Shown: positions 27,670 to 36,493, numbered from the stretch's first letter. The stretch is DNA of 64,000 nucleotides from Planococcus salinus (GCF_003719725.1 NZ_RIAX01000003.1:310001-374000); one strand, 5' to 3'. The notes: generated by a model not told the origin, from the letters alone. Made by a program: numbers and translations.

Positions 27670-28716
27670 TTATTGACCGGCAGCTTCACGGGCTGCTTCA
27701 TAAACATCTGCGCCGATTTCATCTTCGTATTCGTCGTAGATTGGTTCCAATGCATCTCTGAAAACTTGAATTTGCTCATCTGTCAATTCGATGATATCTA
27801 CCAATCCGCGTTCTCTGATTGTTTCTAGAGCCTGTTCATTCAATGACATTGCTTCTTCTCTTGCCACTTTTGTGCCTTCATCTACTCCGGCCTGAACGAT
27901 TTCTTTTGTTGCTTCATTCATGCCTTCCCAGAATTCAGTGTTCGTAAAGATGGCATAGTCGACGCGAGTATGGTTCATAATCGTCATATGTTCCTGTACT
28001 TCGTCAAACTTTTTCGATTCAATATTACTGAATGTATTCTCCTGGCCTTCTACTACCCCTTGGTCAAGTGCAGTATAAAGCTCACCAAAAGGAATGGATT
28101 CAGATCCTGCTCCCATAGCTGAGTATATAGACTCCAGCACCTGTCCGCCTTGTGTTCTGAACTTCAACCCTTCAAAATCATCCGGTGAGTCGATGGGACG
28201 TGCATTATTGGTGATGTGTTTCCCACCATTTGGCCACATTGATAACCCCAGTACACCGTCATCCTGAAGACTTCCTAAAATCTCCTGGCCTTTCTCCCCA
28301 TCCCAGAAAGCGATAGCTTCTTCATCATTATCAAACATGAATGGAAGCGCAGGCACGTTGAACTGCGGGTTGTTGCCCACAAATTTCGTCAAGTCAGGTG
28401 CGATGAACTGTACATTGTTTGCCGCCAGGTTTTGGTATTCATCCTGATCTCCGAATAATGAACTGTTCGGGTAAATCTCCACTTCGATTTTCCCATCGGA
28501 CTCCGATTCAATGTATTCTTTCATCGCCAATGCCCCTTGATGCTTAGGTGTATTCTCTGCCACAACGTGTGAGAATTTAATGGTCAGCTCCTGGATGTCA
28601 TCGCCTCCGTTACCATCCCCACTGGCAGTTGAACCCCCACTTCCTTCGTCACTTCCGCATGCTGCCAAAAACAGCAGGGTCGTAACCAGAAACAGAGAAA
28701 GCACAAATCTCTTCAT
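27670..28716 (-). CDS. dctP: TRAP transporter substrate-binding lipoprotein DctP
   Basis: A 348-residue periplasmic-type receptor anchored as a lipoprotein: signal residues 1-19 with lipobox LAAC, a Gly/Ser linker, then the DctP fold. The carboxylate-binding Arg is expected in GLKFRTQGG. ATG at 28716 after CAAGGGGGAAATTTT. The membrane genes dctQ and dctM are divergent on the other side of a 426-base control region. An operator-like site shared with the tartrate operon sits at its promoter, so tartrate or a related hydroxy acid is a reasonable substrate guess. Confidence 0.92.
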   Translation of the reverse strand: MKRFVLSLFLVTTLLFLAACGSDEGSGGSTASGDGNGGDDIQELTIKFSHVVAENTPKHQGALAMKEYIESESDGKIEVEIYPNSSLFGDQDEYQNLAANNVQFIAPDLTKFVGNNPQFNVPALPFMFDNDEEAIAFWDGEKGQEILGSLQDDGVLGLSMWPNGGKHITNNARPIDSPDDFEGLKFRTQGGQVLESIYSAMGAGSESIPFGELYTALDQGVVEGQENTFSNIESKKFDEVQEHMTIMNHTRVDYAIFTNTEFWEGMNEATKEIVQAGVDEGTKVAREEAMSLNEQALETIRERGLVDIIELTDEQIQVFRDALEPIYDEYEDEIGADVYEAAREAAGQ

Positions 28717-28768
28717 AAAATTTCCCCCTTGTAATTTTAATTATTGCAGACAGTACTTTTCACCCTGT

Positions 28769-28798
28769 TCACATCCAATGAAAGGGTTTACATTTCAT
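28769..28798 (-). CDS. Possible 9-residue leader peptide in the dctP leader
   Basis: ATG at 28798 preceded at 6 bases by AGGAGG (28805-28810), encoding MKCKPFHWM and ending in TGA, 52 bases before the dctP ATG. The ribosome binding site is stronger than that of dctP itself. No known family; could be a translational leader or chance. Confidence 0.4.
   Translation of the reverse strand: MKCKPFHWM
28779..28792. promoter_or_regulatory. Possible catabolite-responsive element in the dctP leader
   Basis: TGAAAGGGTTTACA differs from the CcpA consensus TGWAARCGYTWWCA at one position. It overlaps the possible leader peptide. Confidence 0.35.
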
Positions 28799-28870
28799 TT
28801 GACACCTCCTTCTTCATCATCCATTCGGGCTTCTCAAAAGTATAAAACGAAGAAGAGTTTACCCTCTTGA

Positions 28871-28884
28871 TTATTGGATACAAC
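28871..28884 (-). promoter_or_regulatory. Putative GntR/FCD operator at dctP
   Basis: In transcript sense GTTGTATCCAATAA, nine bases downstream of the dctP -10. It matches the site at 21745-21758 in 12 of 14 positions. Confidence 0.6.
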
Positions 28885-28892
28885 TCATCCCA

Positions 28893-28921
28893 AAATTATC
28901 ACAATAATCAAACAGTGTAAA
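28893..28921 (-). promoter_or_regulatory. SigA-type promoter for dctP
   Basis: -35 TTTACA (28916-28921), 17-base spacer, -10 TAATTT (28893-28898) on the minus strand, leaving a leader of roughly 170 bases. The rest of the 28717-29142 gap is AT-rich and holds the divergent dctQ promoter. Confidence 0.5.
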
Positions 28922-29059
28922 GAAATTTTTGAATTTTTTAATTTATTTCATTTAAGACTTTTTTTCCCCTTTCATTAAATTTCCCTCTGCTTTCAACAGC
29001 AAGTATTTTCCCCTGGTTATCCTAATTTCAAAATAGTTAGTATTTTTTGATTTTTCCAC

Positions 29060-29088
29060 TTGTTATTGGGAGGAGAGTATATTATGAT
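29060..29088 (+). promoter_or_regulatory. SigA-type promoter for dctQM
   Basis: -35 TTGTTA (29060-29065), 17-base spacer, -10 TATGAT (29083-29088). This position argues against any dctQ start before about 29095. Confidence 0.65.
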
Positions 29089-29100
29089 TTGTTCTATAAT

Positions 29101-29114
29101 ATCGTATCCAAAAT
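29101..29114 (+). promoter_or_regulatory. Putative GntR/FCD operator at dctQ
   Basis: ATCGTATCCAAAAT, 12 bases downstream of the -10, same orientation relative to transcription as the citE and dctP sites; the core GTATCCAA is identical in all three. Confidence 0.6.
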
Positions 29115-29142
29115 ACAAAAGACCTTAGAAGGAGGAAAAAAT

Positions 29143-29643
29143 TTGAAGATTTTAGATTGGATTGAAAGCGCTTTCTCGGCGGTTTTTTTTCTTGCAGGCA
29201 TTGCCATCAGCCTCTACTCCGTGTTTATGAGGTATATTATGGAATCTTCTCAAAGCTGGGCAACTGAAATTTATACGATGCTTTTGGTGTGGGCAATCTT
29301 TATCGGCTTTTCGACAGCCCTGAGGGAAGACAAACACATCGCCATTGACGTCCTCTATGATCGATTTGGACCTACTATGAAAAGAGTATCGCAAGTAATT
29401 ATTCTGCTTATCGGCATCGCTTTCAGCATCTTCATTATTTGGACTGGCATGGATATGGTCACGACCGCTTATGCCCAAGGCATTAAAACCATCGATGTAG
29501 GTTTTCCAATCTGGATTAACTATTTGATCATGCCGATTGCGGGAACTTTATTGTTTATCCGCTTTTGTGAAAAAGCATACCGATTCTTTGTAATGAAAGA
29601 GGAAGTAGTCAGTGGAGGTGATGCCGAATGGAAGCAGCTGTAG
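29143..29643 (+). CDS. dctQ: TRAP transporter small membrane subunit DctQ
   Basis: A 166-residue protein with four hydrophobic helices, the small permease subunit that pairs with DctM. The W-A-T-E-I-Y-T-M-L-L-V-W-A-I-F-I-G segment and GFSTALREDKHIAIDVLYDR are the family core. TTG at 29143 is chosen: AAGGAGG is 7 bases upstream and the dctQ promoter lies after the alternative TTG at 29047. Its stop overlaps the dctM start by 16 bases. A near-perfect cre-like palindrome lies inside codons 7-12. Confidence 0.9.
   Translation: MKILDWIESAFSAVFFLAGIAISLYSVFMRYIMESSQSWATEIYTMLLVWAIFIGFSTALREDKHIAIDVLYDRFGPTMKRVSQVIILLIGIAFSIFIIWTGMDMVTTAYAQGIKTIDVGFPIWINYLIMPIAGTLLFIRFCEKAYRFFVMKEEVVSGGDAEWKQL
29163..29176. 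promoter_or_regulatory. Candidate CcpA cre site in the first codons of dctQ
   Basis: TGAAAGCGCTTTCT contains the perfect palindrome GAAAGCGCTTTC and fits the Bacillus cre consensus except at the final position. Roadblock-type cre sites just inside coding regions are known in Bacillales. Confidence 0.5.
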
Positions 29644-30893
29644 TTGTCATTGTACTATTGTTCGTACTCGCCTTTTTAAGAGTCCCGATTGCGATTAGTC
29701 TGGCAGTTTCGAGTATCGTTGGCCTTTATATGGTTGATTTTTCCCTCAACACCGTTATTCAAAGAATGTTTACGGGTGTCAACAGCACCACGTTGATGGC
29801 AATTCCGGGATTTGTATTTGCCGGCCTGATTATGGCCAAAGGCGGAATTTCCAAGTACTTGATCGAATGCATTCGTGCTTGGGTTGGCCATACAAAAGGC
29901 GGATTATCGGTTGTTACGGTTCTCACTTGTATGGTGTTTGCTGCTATTTCCGGATCCAGTCCGGCCACTGCCGCAGCTATTGGTGCCATCATGATTCCGA
30001 TGATGGTGAAAGCGGGTTATGAGAAAAAATATTCCATGGGTCTCGTGGCTGCAGCAGGAACACTTGGAATCTTGCTTCCACCATCGATTCCACTCATTCT
30101 TTATGGGTCAGTTTCCGAACAATCCACAGGCCGCTTGTTTTCTGCAGGAATTCTGCCCGGCATTCTCCTGGGAGCTGCCTTAATCGTTTATGCAGTATTT
30201 GTAGCTTATCGGAAAAATTATGGCGGCTTGCCGAAAGTTCCCTTAAATGAACGATGGAGACCGACTCTCAAAGCTTTTTGGGGACTCATCATGCCGGTTC
30301 TGATCTTGGGCAGTATTTATACTGGAATTGTAACACCGACCGAAGCATCATTTTTAGCTGCTTTTTATGCATTGCTCATTTCGTTCCTTATTTACCGGGA
30401 AATGACCTGGCATAAATTTAAAGAAATCCTATTAGAATCGATTAACACCACTTCAATGATTTTCCTGATTATCGCTGCGGCGCTTGTATTTGGAATGTTC
30501 TTAACAACTGAACAAGTTCCTCAGGATTTTGCTGCCTGGGTCAGTGACAGTGGATTCAATAAATGGATGTTCCTCCTTATCGTGAGTTTGCTGTTCTTTG
30601 TACTCGGAATGTTCCTGGAACCGACAGCCATTATCCTGATCACATTACCGATTTTCCTGCCGATTATCGCGGCGTTGGAAATCGATGTCATCCATTTTGC
30701 AATTATCATGGTGGTGAATATGGAGCTCGGAATGATTACTCCGCCAGTGGGACTGAACTTATTCGTGGTCAGTGGGATAGCAGAAGAAAAAGTCGAGAGT
30801 GTAATAAGAGGGGTTGTCCCATTTTTCGCTATTTTTGTCCTAGTACTCGTCATTATCATTATCTTCCCGGAAATTTCATTGATTCTTACGTAG
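29628..30893 (+). CDS. dctM: TRAP transporter large membrane subunit DctM
   Basis: A 421-residue permease with about twelve transmembrane segments, uses an ion gradient to import the carboxylate captured by DctP. GFVFAGLIMAKGGISKYLIE, SGSSPATAAAIGAIMIP and the C-terminal ELGMITPPVGLNLFVVSG region are DctM hallmarks. It overlaps dctQ and is followed by a long perfect hairpin at 30911-30955. Confidence 0.93.
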   Translation: MEAAVVVIVLLFVLAFLRVPIAISLAVSSIVGLYMVDFSLNTVIQRMFTGVNSTTLMAIPGFVFAGLIMAKGGISKYLIECIRAWVGHTKGGLSVVTVLTCMVFAAISGSSPATAAAIGAIMIPMMVKAGYEKKYSMGLVAAAGTLGILLPPSIPLILYGSVSEQSTGRLFSAGILPGILLGAALIVYAVFVAYRKNYGGLPKVPLNERWRPTLKAFWGLIMPVLILGSIYTGIVTPTEASFLAAFYALLISFLIYREMTWHKFKEILLESINTTSMIFLIIAAALVFGMFLTTEQVPQDFAAWVSDSGFNKWMFLLIVSLLFFVLGMFLEPTAIILITLPIFLPIIAALEIDVIHFAIIMVVNMELGMITPPVGLNLFVVSGIAEEKVESVIRGVVPFFAIFVLVLVIIIIFPEISLILT

Positions 30894-30910
30894 CTGAATA
30901 GAATGGCAAA

Positions 30911-30955
30911 GCATAAGAAAAAGACGAGGAGAATCTCCTCGTCTTTTTCTTATGC
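30911..30955. terminator. Bidirectional terminator, 22-base perfect inverted repeat
   Basis: GCATAAGAAAAAGACGAGGA plus GA (30911-30932) pairs fully with 30934-30955. It ends dctM and overlaps the last codons and stop of the convergent M20 amidohydrolase. Confidence 0.85.
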
Positions 30956-32248
30956 ATTGCTTAGCTTTTCAACTGAGCGATACAATACATCAACAGCTGC
31001 CTCCAGAGAAGCTTCATCAAAGTCAAAGCGTTCGTTATGATGACCTGCTGCAAGATCGCTGCCTACTATACAGTAAGTGGCTAAGCCGCCATTGGCTTTC
31101 ACTTTTTCCATAAAATAAGTAGCATCTTCCGATCCTGCTGCATCGGGCAACCATGCTGTCACCGTGTCAAAGTGCGGGGAAGTTTTAGCTGTCTCCGCCA
31201 ATTGATCGACCAGTTCAGCACTTGGCATACTGCTTTTCGCTTCACCGACAATGTCGACTTCCACTTCCGCACCGTACATGCTGGCTGCCCCTTTCAAAAC
31301 AAAAAGAGCCTGGGATCGAATATAATCGTTCACTTCAGATGTTTCTCCACGTGTTTCAATTTTCATGGAGGCTTTTGATGGAATGATGTTGCGGCCAGTT
31401 CCGGCGTTCAACACACCGACATTGACGCGCGATGCGCCGCCGGAATGACGCGGAATTCCGTATAAACCAAGAACAGCTGATGAAGCAGCCATCAATGCGT
31501 TACGGCCTTCTTCAGGTTTTCCGCCAGCATGGGAAGCAACGCCTTTGAACACAACATCCATTTTGGTGGTGGCCAAAAATCCGGAGTTTCCAGCTACAAA
31601 TTCTCGGGATGGTACGCCTACTCCCAAATGCATGGCGATAAAAACATCGACGTCATCTACGACCCCTGCTTCCACCATGGATTTTGCTCCACGCGTCCCT
31701 TCTTCTGCCGGTTGGAAAATCAATTTAATGGTTCCAGCCAATTTTTCTTTTTGTTCCATCACCATTTTGGCCAGGCCAAGCCCGATGGACGTGTGGCCAT
31801 CATGGCCGCATGCGTGCATTTTAAAATCATTTAATGACGTGAAGCCTTTTTCAAACGGGATGTGCCCGTCCGACATGTCTTCCTGAATATCAAGAGCATC
31901 CATGTCGAACCGATAGGCGACAACCGGTCCAGGCTTTCCTGTCTTAAGTGTGGCAACAACGCCGGTCATGCCTCCTTCAAATTTCGGAAGCCAGTCGACA
32001 TCTGCGCCATTTTCCTCTGCCCATTTATAATGAGCATCCAACACTTCCTTAGAAGGCACGCCCATTCGTTCATCCGCTTTCATCACTTCACCCGCTACCT
32101 GCAGTCCATAGCCGAGCGATTCCAAGTAACTTGCCACCAATGAGGCTGTCCGCATTTCCAAAAATGCGGATTCCGCATGCTTATGCAAATCGCGGCGCCA
32201 ACTGATCAATTGGTTTTGAAGATTTTCATTAACTATTTTTTCCGTCAC
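30950..32248 (-). CDS. M20-family amidohydrolase (AbgA-like)
   Basis: A 432-residue M20D metallo-amidohydrolase. Metal and catalytic motifs: the YRFDMDAL strand, HACGHDGHTSIGLG and FQPAEEGTRGAKSMV. The lid/dimerisation domain contains VFKGVASHAGGKPEEGRNAL. GTG start at 32248 after GAGGAGATCAT. It lies downstream of the AbgT transporter by 20 bases and is translated after it. Substrate probably an N-acylated amino acid such as p-aminobenzoyl-glutamate or an indole/acyl conjugate; the exact one is unknown. Confidence 0.88.
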   Translation of the reverse strand: MTEKIVNENLQNQLISWRRDLHKHAESAFLEMRTASLVASYLESLGYGLQVAGEVMKADERMGVPSKEVLDAHYKWAEENGADVDWLPKFEGGMTGVVATLKTGKPGPVVAYRFDMDALDIQEDMSDGHIPFEKGFTSLNDFKMHACGHDGHTSIGLGLAKMVMEQKEKLAGTIKLIFQPAEEGTRGAKSMVEAGVVDDVDVFIAMHLGVGVPSREFVAGNSGFLATTKMDVVFKGVASHAGGKPEEGRNALMAASSAVLGLYGIPRHSGGASRVNVGVLNAGTGRNIIPSKASMKIETRGETSEVNDYIRSQALFVLKGAASMYGAEVEVDIVGEAKSSMPSAELVDQLAETAKTSPHFDTVTAWLPDAAGSEDATYFMEKVKANGGLATYCIVGSDLAAGHHNERFDFDEASLEAAVDVLYRSVEKLSNA

Positions 32249-32268
32249 ATGATCTCCTCATTTCGTCA

Positions 32269-33798
32269 TTATAGGAAAGGTGTAATTCCTGGTCCGTATT
32301 GGAAACCTGCAAAGAAGAAAATCAGGAACAAAATGATCCAGACAGTCAAGAAAGATAACGTATATGGAATCATCAATGAAATCAACGTTCCCATCCCCGC
32401 ATTTTTATCGTACTGTCTCAAGAAAGACAAAACAACGATAAAGTATGGGTTCAGAGGTGTGATGATATTGGTGGATGAATCCCCCATCCGGTAAGCCATT
32501 TGTGTGAATGCCGGGTGATAGCCCAATTGCATGAACAATGGGATAAAAACAGGGGCTTCCAACGCCCACTTGGCAGATCCTGATGTAATCAGGAAATTCA
32601 GCAAAGACGTAAAGATGATGTACCCGACAATTAAGTAGATACCAGTGAAATTAATGTCTTCCAATAATACCGCGCCGTTTACAGCAACCCATGTCCCGAT
32701 ATTCGACCAGGTGAAATAGGCAATAAACTGGGAAGCCGCAAAGATCAAAACAATAAATCCGGACATATCCTTGATGGATTCGCCCATGTGGCCGACAGCA
32801 TCCTTGGAAGATTTAATCGTTCCGACCGTCACCCCGTACGCTACACCAACAGAAAGGAAGAGCCCCAGAATAACCGGCACAATTCCTGACAGGAATGGCG
32901 ATGGAATGATGCCACCGTCTTCGTTGCGAAGCGGAGAATCCGGCCAAAGAATTGCAACCAATAGCAAGGCGATATAGGCAAGAGCTGCCAACACTGCATT
33001 ACGTAAACCTTTATTCGCTTTCGGGTGTTCTTCTGAACTTACGTCAACAACCGCGCCGCCTTCATACTTCCCAAGTTTCGGCTCGATGATTTTTTCAGTT
33101 ACCAAAGCTGCCACAACTGTCATGACAAAAACAGAGACAATGTTGAAATACCAGTTATCGGCAGGAGTAACGACCAATGTATCGTCTAAAATAGCCGCCG
33201 CTTCCGTGGAGATCCCTGAAAGTAAAGCGTCCGTCCCGACAATCAGCAAGTTGGCCGTAAAGCCGGCGCCCGCGCTGGCAAAGCCGACAGCAAGACCCGC
33301 AAGCGGGTGACGTCCCAGTTTGTAAAATACCATTGCCGCCAATGGCGGGATCAGAATTTGAGCAGCATCAGAGGCAATATTCCCCATGATACCAACAAAC
33401 GCTACAGCATATGTCACCATCGATGCCGGAGCCTTCATAATTGTCTTTCGTATAGCCGTTTCAAGCAATCCGACTTTTTCTGCCAATCCAATACCGAGCA
33501 TAATCGCCAGCACAGTGCCGAGTGGCGCAAAGCCCGTAAAGTTCGTCAGCATGGAAGTGAGAATGTATTGAAGGCCTTCTCCTGACATAAGGTTTTGGAT
33601 AGCCAGTGTTTCTCCGGTACCCGGGTGAACGACTGAAGCGTTGAACAAACTGAAAATGTATGAAGCGATAATGACTGCAATCGCTAAGTATACGAAAATC
33701 ATGAATGGATCAGGCAACCTGTTCCCCAATTTCTCAACTGTATTCAAAAACCGAATAAAAAACCCGTTTTTCTTTCCGTTTTCTTCTGGCTTTTTCAT
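32269..33798 (-). CDS. abgT: AbgT-family transporter
   Basis: A 509-residue membrane protein with about thirteen hydrophobic segments, related to the p-aminobenzoyl-glutamate transporters AbgT/MtrF. Recognisable blocks: NRLPDPFMIF, GLAEKVGLLETAIR, the ITSGSAKWALEAPVFIP stretch and YRMGDSSTNIITPLNPYF. ATG at 33798 (AAAAGGAGG upstream) is used; a longer frame to 33834 precedes the binding site. Some family members export sulfonamides. Pairing with an AbgA-like hydrolase supports uptake of N-acyl-amino acids. Confidence 0.9.
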   Translation of the reverse strand: MKKPEENGKKNGFFIRFLNTVEKLGNRLPDPFMIFVYLAIAVIIASYIFSLFNASVVHPGTGETLAIQNLMSGEGLQYILTSMLTNFTGFAPLGTVLAIMLGIGLAEKVGLLETAIRKTIMKAPASMVTYAVAFVGIMGNIASDAAQILIPPLAAMVFYKLGRHPLAGLAVGFASAGAGFTANLLIVGTDALLSGISTEAAAILDDTLVVTPADNWYFNIVSVFVMTVVAALVTEKIIEPKLGKYEGGAVVDVSSEEHPKANKGLRNAVLAALAYIALLLVAILWPDSPLRNEDGGIIPSPFLSGIVPVILGLFLSVGVAYGVTVGTIKSSKDAVGHMGESIKDMSGFIVLIFAASQFIAYFTWSNIGTWVAVNGAVLLEDINFTGIYLIVGYIIFTSLLNFLITSGSAKWALEAPVFIPLFMQLGYHPAFTQMAYRMGDSSTNIITPLNPYFIVVLSFLRQYDKNAGMGTLISLMIPYTLSFLTVWIILFLIFFFAGFQYGPGITPFL

Positions 33799-33938
33799 CT
33801 TGTGCCTCCTTTTCAAATTCAAAATAAAAATCAACTAATAATTATTATATGCAAACCCTATTATTCTAATCAAGATAATCTTTTTACTGCGTTTTGCTTC
33901 TTTCCGCCCTTCCCCCGGAGATAAGAGACGGAGATACC

Positions 33939-35114
33939 TTACGAATCAACCGCTGTCAATTTTTGAAGAGCGCTGAGGGTCACGTTTGTCATGGTGTCCA
34001 CTCCCACCTTAATCGCATCTTCATTAAAATAGAACTCCGGATCATGCAGTGCTTTCTGGATGTCGACTCCTTCTCTAGCACAGCCCAACCAGTAGAAAGC
34101 ACCAGGAATTTCTTTCAGGAAACGGGAGAAATCCTCTCCGGCCATGGAAGGTTCCACTTCCGGAATACTTTCTCCTCCCAATGTTTCCGCAGCTGTTTCC
34201 CGAACCAGCTTTGCCCATTCAGGAGTGTTGATCGTAGCATCATAACCGTCTACATATTTGAAATCGATTTCCACTTCATAAGCGGTTTCAAATCCTTTGA
34301 CCAAGTTTTCCATTCGCTGCTTGACTGTCTTTTTCGCCTCTTGGCTGTAAGTCCGCACGGTTCCTTTCAGCTCCACTTGGTCGGCGATGACATTGTAGCG
34401 GTACCCTCCGTTAATGGTTCCAATCGTAATGACAGCGGACTCCAGCGGATTAACGTTCCGGCTGACAATCGACTGCAGCGCAGAAATGAATTCTGCCGTC
34501 ACGACCACGGCATCCTTTCCCAGATGAGGCATGCTGGCATGTCCGCCGACGCCTTTAATGGTAAAGGATAACGTATCCGAAGCCCCCATCATTTCTTTGT
34601 CTCTGACACCAATCTGACCTACCGGAAGGCTTGGCCAAACATGCTGGCCAAAAATGACATCCGGCTTGTACTCATCAAACACCCCGTCTTCCATCATCGG
34701 TCTTGCCCCGCCAATCGGCGAAGTTTCCTCGTTAGGCTGGAAAACCAGCAGAACCCGCCCCGGGAATTCAGATTTCTTCTCTTGAAGTTTGAAAGCTGTT
34801 CCGAGCAGCATTGCAGTGTGTGCATCATGTCCACAGGCATGCATCTTCCCGTCCACTTTCGACTTGAACTCCACATCTGTTTTTTCCAGAATCGGTAAAG
34901 CATCTATATCCGCACGCAACGCTACTGTCCCACCTTCGCTGCCGCCTTCAATAATTCCGAGAACACCGGTTTTGGCAAAGCCGGTTTTAAACGGGATGCC
35001 CGCATTCGTCAACTCATCTTGAATCCGCTTGGATGTTTCCCACTCTTCTCCGCCCAGTTCCGGCTGTTCGTGCAGCGCCCTTCTTACCTCTTTTACACGC
35101 TCGTATATTGTCAT
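33939..35114 (-). CDS. M20-family amidohydrolase (hippurate/N-acyl-amino acid hydrolase type)
   Basis: A 391-residue M20D enzyme. ALRADIDALPI, HACGHDAHTAMLLG, FQPNEETSPIGGA and the lid motif IKGVGGHASMPHLGKDAV are present, with the late metal-site motif SMAGEDFSRF. ATG at 35114 after AGGGAGACAGCTG. It is transcribed in the same direction as abgT 140 bases downstream, so the two may be one unit. It is a separate paralogue of the enzymes at 13576 and 30950. Confidence 0.88.
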   Translation of the reverse strand: MTIYERVKEVRRALHEQPELGGEEWETSKRIQDELTNAGIPFKTGFAKTGVLGIIEGGSEGGTVALRADIDALPILEKTDVEFKSKVDGKMHACGHDAHTAMLLGTAFKLQEKKSEFPGRVLLVFQPNEETSPIGGARPMMEDGVFDEYKPDVIFGQHVWPSLPVGQIGVRDKEMMGASDTLSFTIKGVGGHASMPHLGKDAVVVTAEFISALQSIVSRNVNPLESAVITIGTINGGYRYNVIADQVELKGTVRTYSQEAKKTVKQRMENLVKGFETAYEVEIDFKYVDGYDATINTPEWAKLVRETAAETLGGESIPEVEPSMAGEDFSRFLKEIPGAFYWLGCAREGVDIQKALHDPEFYFNEDAIKVGVDTMTNVTLSALQKLTAVDS

Positions 35115-35245
35115 CAGCTGTCTCCCTTTCTTTTTGACTCTTAATTCGAGAATATCACATAGCGTAAGCGGTTACTAAAACAATTTTCAAAAAAACAGAT
35201 TATGTTACTATTGATTCATAAGCAAATCGAAGGGATTGATGAAAA

Positions 35246-36481
35246 TTGAAAATCGATATCGAACGTTTAATGAATGAGGTTGAGCGCTATGCGTCCTATG
35301 GAAAACAGCCGACTGGAGGCATTACGAGACCCAGCTTCAGTAAAGAGGATTACCAGGTGAGGGAATTGTTCTCAACGCAGCTGGAAGACCTGGGATTGTC
35401 GGTATCCGTTGATCCCATTGCCAATGTGTGGGGAACGCTGAAAGGTGATGGCCACAGTGACAAGCCGATTGTCCTCGGTTCGCATCTGGACACCGTCCCC
35501 AATGGCGGAAAGTATGATGGAGCACTTGGCGTGCTGGTGGCAAAAGAAATCGTGCAGACTTTGATCGATCAGCAAAGAACTCTGAAGCATCCGCTTCAAA
35601 TCGTTTCTTTTACAGCTGAAGAAGCAAACGAATTCAACTTTGCTACGATGGGCAGCCGTGCTTTCACCGGGAAATTGACGGCCAATGAGTTGAGCGAAGC
35701 ACAAAACAACGAAGGATTGAAATTGGTGGATGCTGTAAAAAAAGCCGGAGGGGATATTTCTCAAGTATCCGATGCCAACAGCAAAAACCTGGCCGCGTTT
35801 TTTGAACTGCATATTGAACAGGGAAAAAAGTTGGAGAAGCAGAACCTGCCAGTCGGTGTAGTGAACAGAATCGTTGGAATATCACGTGACATTGTCAGCG
35901 TTGATGGCGAACAGAACCATTCGGGTACCACCATGATGACCGAGCGAAAAGATGCTTTAGCAGCAGCAGGAGAAATGGTTGCGACTGTCCAGCGCTTGGC
36001 CAAACAAGTGAATACGGATGCTGTCGCTACTGTGGGGAAATTTGATGTATTTCCAAATGCCGCTAACATCATCCCTGGGCGTGTGGAATTTGTGCTGGAA
36101 GTCCGGTCAGCAGACAAGCAGGAACGCGAAGCGCTGGTTGACGGGATTCATCAATTATTCGAAGCAATCAAAGAACAGTACGGAGTGTCTGTGTCCATAA
36201 AAAATATTTATGATACTCAGGAAGCCGTATTCGACCAGGAACTTGTCGAGCTTCTGGAACAGTCGGCAAAAACGATCGATGTCCCTTATGCTGTTCTTCC
36301 AAGTATGGCAGGACATGATGCCCTGCACCTGGCCGGAGTCACCAAATCCGCCATGCTGTTTGTAAAAAGCATAAAAGGCATCAGCCACAACCCTGAAGAA
36401 TTGAGCCTGAAAGAAGATATCGAACAAAGCGCCAATGTTTTATTGAATGCCATTTTACTGGCAGATGAAAAACTTTCATGA
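35246..36481 (+). CDS. Zn-dependent amidase, N-carbamoyl-L-amino acid hydrolase / allantoate amidohydrolase type
   Basis: A 411-residue M20C metalloenzyme (hydantoinase/carbamoylase family). Metal ligands lie in LGSHLDTVPNGGKYDGALG and SFTAEEANEF, the lid domain carries G-E-Q-N-H-S-G-T-T-M-M, and the final metal His is in SMAGHDALHLA. TTG at 35246 with AAGGGATTG upstream, a loose spacing of 11 bases, makes the start slightly uncertain. Divergent from the M20D gene at 33939. It would release amino acids from N-carbamoyl or ureido compounds. Confidence 0.86.
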   Translation: MKIDIERLMNEVERYASYGKQPTGGITRPSFSKEDYQVRELFSTQLEDLGLSVSVDPIANVWGTLKGDGHSDKPIVLGSHLDTVPNGGKYDGALGVLVAKEIVQTLIDQQRTLKHPLQIVSFTAEEANEFNFATMGSRAFTGKLTANELSEAQNNEGLKLVDAVKKAGGDISQVSDANSKNLAAFFELHIEQGKKLEKQNLPVGVVNRIVGISRDIVSVDGEQNHSGTTMMTERKDALAAAGEMVATVQRLAKQVNTDAVATVGKFDVFPNAANIIPGRVEFVLEVRSADKQEREALVDGIHQLFEAIKEQYGVSVSIKNIYDTQEAVFDQELVELLEQSAKTIDVPYAVLPSMAGHDALHLAGVTKSAMLFVKSIKGISHNPEELSLKEDIEQSANVLLNAILLADEKLS

Positions 36482-36493
36482 TTTTTCCATAAC

